A model generated the notes under the pieces. It did not search any database. It was not told the origin of the DNA and saw only the letters and a list, made by a program, of their open reading frames with translations. This document shows, in pieces, positions 57,846-64,000 of a stretch of DNA of 64,000 nucleotides (position 1 is the first letter of the stretch; the number at the start of each line of letters is the position of its first letter). The DNA lies in the NCBI GenBank assembly GCA_030549495.1, contig JAUIRK010000896.1, positions 372,001 to 436,000 on the forward strand, read 5' to 3'. Origin of the DNA: Nectonema munidae (taxonomy: Eukaryota; Nematomorpha; Nectonematoida; Nectonematidae). The translations under genes and the position numbers were made by a program.

Positions 57846-58082
57846 GTGGGTACTCGCGCATGCATGTCCTGTGCGGGGTTGCCCTCCAGCGCAGTACTCG
57901 ACTATCTATACTTCTATACAAATAATTTACTTTTATTTCAAGCTTAATTCTTAAATCTCTATAAAGTGTAGTACGTGTTGGTGCTCTGATAAACTCACAC
58001 ACCGTTTACTGAATACTGAATGCGCTAACTAAGTCTGATTTTTTGAAACTAAATGTGATTTTTAAATTTTTTTATAGATTTG

Positions 58083-58111
58083 ATGGAGGAAGTTAAGAAA
58101 CTGAATAAGCT
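58083..58111 (+). CDS. PRC1-like exon 1
   Basis: ATG at 58083, donor CT|GTAAGT. Encodes MEEVKKLNK. An acceptor (TTTTATAG) stands just before, so a spliced 5' UTR is likely. Confidence 0.65.
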
Positions 58112-60917
58112 GTAAGTTTTTTTAATTTAATTTGTTATCTTGCTTCCTTTAGAATCTTTTTGATTATATTTAAAATCATAGAATTTATTTGTTTTCTTAA
58201 ATTAAGATTTATTAAGAATATAAAAAAAGAATCATTTTTCTTTAGTGTTAAATCAATTTTATAACTTGTTTTTCCATGTATTACGTTGACAATTTCTTTA
58301 ATGTTATACCTAGCTGATCATATCCTTTGTTTATTTGAATATGCTGAGTAAAATTGTTAACAATTCTAACTTGAATATGATAATTCACGCCTGCTCTGGT
58401 TATAAAATCGTTTTTATTAAGGATTGGAAATGCTGTTTATAATATAAACTGTTTGTGGAACACGATTGGCCTGAGTGAAGAGAGCATCACTCAGAATATG
58501 ATGCATTTTAGAAAACACATTGAAACGCTTACACAAGAAATGTTGGATGAAGCAAATTCAAATGTAGATTACTACAAAAATCAGATCATTTTCAAGGAAG
58601 CAAAAATAAAGGAAGTTGCGCAAGAAATCAACGAAGAAGTTCCAAAAATGACAGTAAACTTTTTCTTTTTGCATCTGTTTTGGGAGTTAAATATAATTTT
58701 TTTTTGCATAATAATGTTTCATATTTTAAAAATTATATAATGAATCAAATTTTTTCACTTTATCGAATATATATTTTTGAGCAATTATGGCTTTATAATA
58801 GGATCTTGTAAAACGATAAAAGAACTACATACTATGACTTTCATAGAGTAAAAATATTTTTATGCTTTTTAGATGTGTTTGGGCATTTAAATAGTAGTTA
58901 AGATCTTATCTCTCTGGCGTTAAATGAAAGTTAATTCTCACCCAATACTTCGAAAAAGATGTATTGCGCCATTATTTGAGGTAACTGCGTTAACATTTAG
59001 ATGAAGGAAAACATGACACTTCTTGAACGTTTCAACATTTTAAACTCCATCCTTGAGAAACTGGAATCTGAAAAGGAATGCAGGATTTCTGAGTTTAATG
59101 CTCTTAACGACAAACAACTCTATTTGTGTAAGTTGCTGAATGAAAAAGAAAAAAAAGTACTCTCCATCATTCCCACGAGAGAAGATATTCAAGAAATTGA
59201 AAAGTATGTTGACTTTCTTGAATCTGTTAAGGTAATGTATATTATGCTTTATTTTGCAGTCAATATTTTTCAATATTCTTTCATTTTTTAGAAAGAAAAA
59301 CAACCAATATTTGATCACTTAATCATCAAAACCAATACCCTGTTTGATGAATTGGAATATAAACCAAAATCAAAAATCGAACACAACATAAAGTATTCTC
59401 CTGAAAAAATTGAATTTAGTCAAAATAGCATTACAGAAATAGAAAAAATAATTGAAAATGTAATTTTATTTTCTTTATCAATTAGCATAGAATTTATAAT
59501 CGGTGTTAAACAAATTATACATAATTTCTCATTTTCCAATTTAAATTTCAACATACTCGTACTCATTTGCTTTACTTTACTTTTTTTTTTATATAAATGG
59601 TGCATTTATCGATCTATTTAAGAAACAATGGCACTAAAAAAAAAACAATGCACTTAGTTTGTACATATAAGATTTAGACACCCCTTCTTTCCATATAACT
59701 TACCCGGTTGATGAACAGAGTCGATTATCGTCGAGTACATAAAAATATGATCGTCTGCGTTTATAAATGCTTTTTAATACAAATAGTCTGCTTTTACACT
59801 AGATATCGTCTGATTATTCTCTTCGTTAATCGGTTAAAAGCATATTTTTAGTGTAGGTTTTTATATCATTTCTTTTATCATGTCTCACCTATTTGCTCAA
59901 TATCAACTTTTAAGATAACATATTCTTATTCAACCATGTATAGGTTTTATTATACTGGCGTATCATGTTAACTTTTAACTTCCAAACCAATTATTTGGAG
60001 TCGTATGAGATACAAATTTATATAATTTAAATTTACTCAAACTTTAATTTACTTACCACAAATAACGAAATTAATGACCCCACTTGATACACCAGATATA
60101 CGACAAATTTGTTAATGACCAAATTAATCAGATGATATCTGATGTAAAGCAGAAGATTTGTATTATTAAAACGCAGACGATTCACCTATTTTGTACTTAT
60201 ATTTGTACACGAGTATCTCGTAATTATTTAAAATATTTAATCACGAGTATATTTGTATAGTAAAATGGTGAAATCAGGTATTTCATGAAATTCCTAAAAC
60301 TTTCTGAGAATTCGTGATATCATTGTTTCACTTTTGGAATTTCATGAATTCAATAAAAATCCTTGAGATTTTATGTAATTCCTAGGAATTTATAAAATAA
60401 CAAGTGTTATTTCAGCAGTTACTCGGAATCCCTATCGATTCGAGGAAACACTTGTGCATTCACCAAATTCTTAAGTGAAATAATGATCTCATGAATACCC
60501 TGAAATCTTCGAAGAATGTATATGCTATAATATGTATACTCTTTGTTTTTTTATTGCATATAAAAATTTTTAGCTCAATTTTCAAAAAATTGAAAATGAA
60601 TTAAAAGTAGAAGAATACAAAGCTACTTTATGTGAGTTGTGGAAAAAAATCGATGAACCGCAAGACGATTCTAACGCTTTTTTAGCAGAAATAAAAGGAA
60701 TTTCAAATGCCTCTGTTTCTAAAGTAATTCTTTCACATTAAAATTCAACTATTTTTTTTAGCAATCACTTCAATTTAAAAGAGGTAGAACATTTCTTATT
60801 TCGTTTACGTGCAAAAAAGGTGACTTAAGATTATTGAAAATTGATCAAACAATTCTAAAATCGATCTATAAAAATAACTTTTCCCAATTAATCATCGATG
60901 TTATTACTGTAAAATAG
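58083..60917 (+). CDS. PRC1/Ase1/MAP65-like microtubule bundling protein (N-terminal half)
   Basis: Exons 58083-58111, 58422-58653, 59001-59231, 59292-59459, 60574-60723 and 60762-60917; all junctions GT-AG and in phase, giving 321 residues with a stop at 60915. PRC1-family proteins crosslink antiparallel microtubules at the spindle midzone and are needed for cytokinesis. Support: the Met-1 helix leading to INCLWNTIGLSEESITQNMM corresponds to the LREIWELIGIPEDQ region of PRC1, then coiled-coil helices (HFRKHIETLTQEMLDEANS, LEKLESEKECRISEFNALND), IPTREDIQEIEKYVDFLESV, and YKATLCELWKKIDEP corresponding to the IRELWDRLQIPEE block. The family is usually about 600 residues; the spectrin-like microtubule-binding domain is not seen. 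The last exon loses resemblance after its first few codons, so either an alternative donor (AAAAGAG|GTAGAA at 60783) leads to exons beyond the window or the gene is truncated. The assignment is by pattern and order, not by a search. Confidence 0.7.
58422..58653 (+). CDS. PRC1-like exon 2
   Basis: Acceptor TTATTAAG, donor ACA|GTAAAC. Encodes IGNAVYNINCLWNTIGLSEE and a long helix to EVAQEINEEVPKMT. Confidence 0.75.
59001..59231 (+). CDS. PRC1-like exon 3
   Basis: Acceptor ACATTTAG, donor AAG|GTAATG, 231 bp, phase 0 to 0. Coiled coil rich in Leu, Glu and Lys. Confidence 0.75.
59292..59459 (+). CDS. PRC1-like exon 4
   Basis: Acceptor TTTTTTAG, donor AAT|GTAATT, 168 bp, phase 0 to 0. Encodes KEKQPIFDHLIIKTNTLFDE and NSITEIEKIIEN. 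Confidence 0.7.
59738..60200. repeat. inverted-repeat element in PRC1-like intron 4
   Basis: Left arm 59738-59817 (ATCGTCTGCGTTTATAAATG, TAGTCTGCTTTTACA, GATATCGTCTGATTA) and right arm about 60126-60200 are imperfect inverse copies. It shares the GCAGACGA/TCGTCTGC motif and an AAAATAGGT block with the TTAA-flanked MITE at 50961, so it may be a related piggyBac-type element. Confidence 0.6.
60574..60723 (+). CDS. PRC1-like exon 5
   Basis: Acceptor ATTTTTAG, donor AAA|GTAATT, 150 bp. Contains ATLCELWKKIDEPQDDSN, the best single match to the PRC1 family. Confidence 0.75.
60762..60917 (+). CDS. PRC1-like terminal exon (uncertain)
   Basis: Acceptor TTTTTTTTAG; starts QSLQFKRG and runs 51 codons to TAG. 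Only the first seven codons fit the family. An internal GTAGAA donor at 60784 would end the exon early. Treat the stop as provisional. Confidence 0.4.
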   Translation, partial: QSLQFKRGRTFLISFTCKKGDLRLLKIDQTILKSIYKNNFSQLIIDVITVK

Positions 60918-61407
60918 ATGAATTAATTTGTCTTTTGCAATGTATGACTTGTCAAAGTATTTTCCTATATTTAAAATGTTCTATTTAAATAATAATTAAT
61001 TATAAAAATGAATATTTTTTATAGGATTTCTGAACTCTTTATTCAATATATAAAAGCTATTTTAAAAAAAATAATAAAAAATTCTTCTCAAAAAAGAATT
61101 TTATTATTTACAAATCTCAACAAAGAGCAAAGTAGGCTATTGCAGCACAAAAATTGATACAAAAGGTATTCATCCTAGAAAATTAAATTTACTAAAAAAA
61201 AAATAAAGAAAACAAAAACATCTAACTATTCATGTAAAACTCAACAAATTTTGCAAAGTGAAGATTCAAGTATTAGTGATTTTGTTTCTGATATCAATGC
61301 AGATTTTGATGAACCTCCACATCAAAAACACATCAAACTGATTGTGCAGTACGCCTAGTGACAACAGCAAAACTAAGCACTAGAAAACTCATACAGTTTG
61401 CAAAACA
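60918..61407 (+). other. broken upstream part of the hAT-like transposase region
   Basis: Interrupted plus-strand frames include DSSISDFVSDINADFDEPPH (about 61265-61325), an acidic leader that could precede the transposase at 61408. No intact frame. Confidence 0.4.
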
Positions 61408-62460
61408 TTGTTGGAAAGCGGTATTTCAGTACCTACTCCATCACAGAGTGGTGTCTACAAAGCGATAATAAAGAAAATTGAAAATCTGAAAGTTGAACTC
61501 CAGAATTATTTAAAACAAGAATCTTGGTGTTTGCACTTTGATGGGAAAACTTTGAATAATAAAGAATATGAAGTAGTTGTTTTGAAGAATGACATGCGCG
61601 AAATCAGATTAGCTGTAACAGTCCTAGCAAATTCAAAAGGCAAAACAATATTTGATGGAGTAAAAGCTGTTATTGATGATTATCAACTTTGGCCTTCAAT
61701 AAAAATGATTGTTACAGACACAACTGCATCAAATACTGGAAAATATCTTGGTGCAGTAACATTTTTACAAAAACATTTTGAAAAAATTGGGCTTGAAAGA
61801 CCTTTTTTTATAGGATGTCAGCACCATATTCTTGATACAATACTGAAGCACGTTCTGAATGATTATTTTGATGATTCGACAACTTCTCCAAATTTAAACT
61901 ATTTTTTTATTCCAATTTTAACAAAGCGATACAATCAACTCAAAACATCTTTTAAGAATATAGGCCAAGAATTGAAAAATAGCAACAAATCCCGATGGAG
62001 AGATGACATGGATTTTCTCTATCACTTAATCTTATGTTACAAATTTTATAAAAATTCGAAGAAGTTTCCAAAAGTAAAATTCAAATCACTTCCTTCTTTG
62101 AGCAATGCCAGATGGAATTCAAGAGCGATTTACACTTTGCTTACATTTATTCTTTTACCAGAGTTTGGCACAAGAGTTGCAGAAGCCTGTGATTTTATTT
62201 GTGGTGCGTGGGCTAACATTTGGTTTTCTTCTCACCATTTTAATTCCACTGATTTTGAGAATCTCTATGAAGCCTGTAAACTTCATGCAAAAGCTATGAA
62301 ATCGTTAACTAAATTTTGGTCTAGAGAACCATCACCGATACCAACACAACGCTCCAATATTTGTGCAGAACGTGCAATCAAAGTAATGCAAGACACAAAT
62401 CCTTTTTGTAGATCTAATGAAAAAGTTAATTCTAAATTTTTCTTAACAAACTTGAAATAA
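61408..62460 (+). CDS. hAT-like RNase H-fold transposase, 350 codons, N-terminus incomplete
   Basis: An open frame with no internal stop: WCLHFDGKTL (Asp45), KMIVTDTTASNTGKYLGAV (Asp104, like the TDNASN block of hAT), FFIGCQHHILDTIL (Cys137/His139-140, like C-x2-H of hAT), LSNARWNSRA (the RW motif), and SNICAERAIKVMQD (Glu321). This order fits a divergent hAT-type catalytic core. The protein starts inside the domain and upstream frames are broken, so the first ATG is unlikely to be the original start. Similar unnamed proteins are common in arthropod genomes. No terminal inverted repeats were resolved. It lies just after the last PRC1-like exon. Confidence 0.7.
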   Translation: MLESGISVPTPSQSGVYKAIIKKIENLKVELQNYLKQESWCLHFDGKTLNNKEYEVVVLKNDMREIRLAVTVLANSKGKTIFDGVKAVIDDYQLWPSIKMIVTDTTASNTGKYLGAVTFLQKHFEKIGLERPFFIGCQHHILDTILKHVLNDYFDDSTTSPNLNYFFIPILTKRYNQLKTSFKNIGQELKNSNKSRWRDDMDFLYHLILCYKFYKNSKKFPKVKFKSLPSLSNARWNSRAIYTLLTFILLPEFGTRVAEACDFICGAWANIWFSSHHFNSTDFENLYEACKLHAKAMKSLTKFWSREPSPIPTQRSNICAERAIKVMQDTNPFCRSNEKVNSKFFLTNLK

Positions 62461-64000
62461 ATATTGTTTTATACATTTTAAAAAATAATTGAATAGTTTG
62501 CATCGATAAAAAATTGCTTATGAGCATGCGGGTGTTTTTACGCAAAATTCTATATAAAACTTTTGCCTTATTTATATTTTATGCATAAAAACTCCACAAA
62601 AAATAATAAGGGGATTAACTGTTAGAAAAATTTCATATACCTACAGTGCATATCTGCACTAAAAGGGCTTGTCCTGGTAAGTTAATTTTTTCACTATTTC
62701 TTTCATTTTAAATCACAATTTTAATGTTTATCGTCTGTGAAAGTTTAATTAATATTTGTGTTAATTTTTAATCGAACTAAAATACCTGTGCATGGGGTTG
62801 TTTTGATTTTGCGCTTGTAACTTCGAGCAAAAATTAAAGAGACTTTCAGCAAAATTAAAATTATAACCCTGTTCTAATTAAATTATGAATCGTTTTCAAT
62901 ATTTTTTTTATACATTTGTTATGTCTTTCAGTAGTCGATGGGAATTAGGGAACTATTAATCGATGAGACTTTCTTTCTTTATGTAAAAGGCTAGAGTTAA
63001 TTTGAAAATGTTTTCTTTAAAAGGTTCTGTTTTTTCAAAAGGGGTTTTGCCGGAGCACATTATCTACCGAGCATCGCTGCATATCAGATGAAAAGGATTG
63101 TATAATGTTGTAATAGCTTATTTTATATTTTAAAACGGAAATATATTTCAAACTAGTTTTAAGTTATGATAAATCTAATGAAGTGTTGTCAAATTACGCA
63201 GGATCTTTTTCGTTCGAAGTTTTATCTTCTCAAATAAAATGCTAAAGTTTTCCAACTTGAGTTAGAACTCTAATGATAGCATTTGTTGGAAAAGATTTAT
63301 ATGTAAATCAACGTCTAGATCATCAGGCACGTCGAGGGGTCGGGAGTCACCAAATAAATTTAACCGATACAGATAAAGACCTTTTACATATTATTTCCAT
63401 GTTTTATCATTAAAAATTTTAAAAAGAATTTGGCTAAAAACGTGCATAATTTAAACGATTTTTTATATTAAATGAAAAAATTAATTAATTTGCCTCGTCG
63501 AATACTCTCAATAATGCCCACTTCTGTTCTTGATCTCACACCTTCTCAAAAAATGTACTAAACTCTCTCTTTACTCTCGCAACTTCCATTTTTGCTAGAT
63601 CTTCCTATCCTTCACACCAATGTAATTAGTGTATCAAGCCCGGGATTCACATAAGAATATGATCCTCCAAATATTCTCCAACACTTATAAAATCAATTAG
63701 ATTCCTCTGGACAAAAGTGTGAAACTGAATTTAAATAAAGGCAACTCTATCACATTAAATCTCATTCTGATCTATATCTTGTTGCCTATCAATTCATCCT
63801 TTCGCACGTCTCTGAATCGACATAAGTAAAAATAGTTTTTATCCTTTGAGGATAAAAAATAGTTTTTTCCTTTAAATATATAAGATTCCGTTGAAATAGA
63901 AAGCAGGCGATTAGTCCTGTTATGGTTCTCAAAGGCTTAAAATACTCTAACTCAATCGATCAATCTGTCTGGTGCATGGACGCTAAATTATTTTAAACTG
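62461..64000. other. AT-rich stretch, no gene recognised
   Basis: No open frame with motifs and no recognisable PRC1 C-terminal exon. A small hairpin AGTGCATATCTGCACT occurs at 62646-62661, possibly part of the preceding transposon's end. Confidence 0.4.

Overview
The window looks like nuclear DNA of an AT-rich animal, most likely an arthropod; a crustacean such as a parasitic copepod is only a guess. The evidence is spliced genes with GT-AG introns, an animal LAMMER kinase, a PRC1-like gene, a Kunitz/thyroglobulin-domain gene, and a dense load of piggyBac, hAT, Tigger/pogo and LINE remains. There are no bacterial-style operons, no CRISPR array and no intact tRNA or rRNA gene. I recognised no retrovirus, LTR element or Polinton.

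Host genes. (1) 10.5-14.0 kb, plus strand: the 3' part of a secreted-type protease-inhibitor gene with two 174-bp Kunitz exons and a terminal thyroglobulin type-1 exon. (2) 25.1-41.75 kb, minus strand: a complete 14-exon LAMMER/CLK (Doa-type) kinase gene. I rebuilt it exon by exon; all splice phases agree and it predicts 686 residues. (3) 58.08-60.92 kb, plus strand: the N-terminal half of a PRC1/Ase1/MAP65-like microtubule bundler in six exons, running up to a transposase-bearing segment.

The rest is largely transposon sediment. Remains of about eight piggyBac copies lie at 1.4, 7.8, 18.8, 19.5-21, 33-34.6, 35.5, 43.4 and 44.9-46 kb. One sits inside a pogo/Tigger deletion derivative (7.4-10.3 kb). 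hAT elements with recognisable ends, several with 8-bp target duplications, lie at 4.9, 5.7, 11.7, 42.3, 48.4, 49.8, 51.9-55.7 and 57.4 kb. A ZMYM-type hAT relic at 51.87-55.75 kb carries, in reverse, an unbroken 551-codon gene with zinc-finger-like and RNase H-like motifs. A 350-codon hAT-like transposase lies at 61.4-62.5 kb. There are LINE tails, tRNA-derived SINE-like pieces, two tandem arrays (units about 151 and 180 bp) and several foldback repeats.

At 21.2-22.6 kb there is a strange A/C-to-poly-C tract with no T for 1,268 bases; it is probably a sequencing or assembly fault, though a real tract cannot be excluded.
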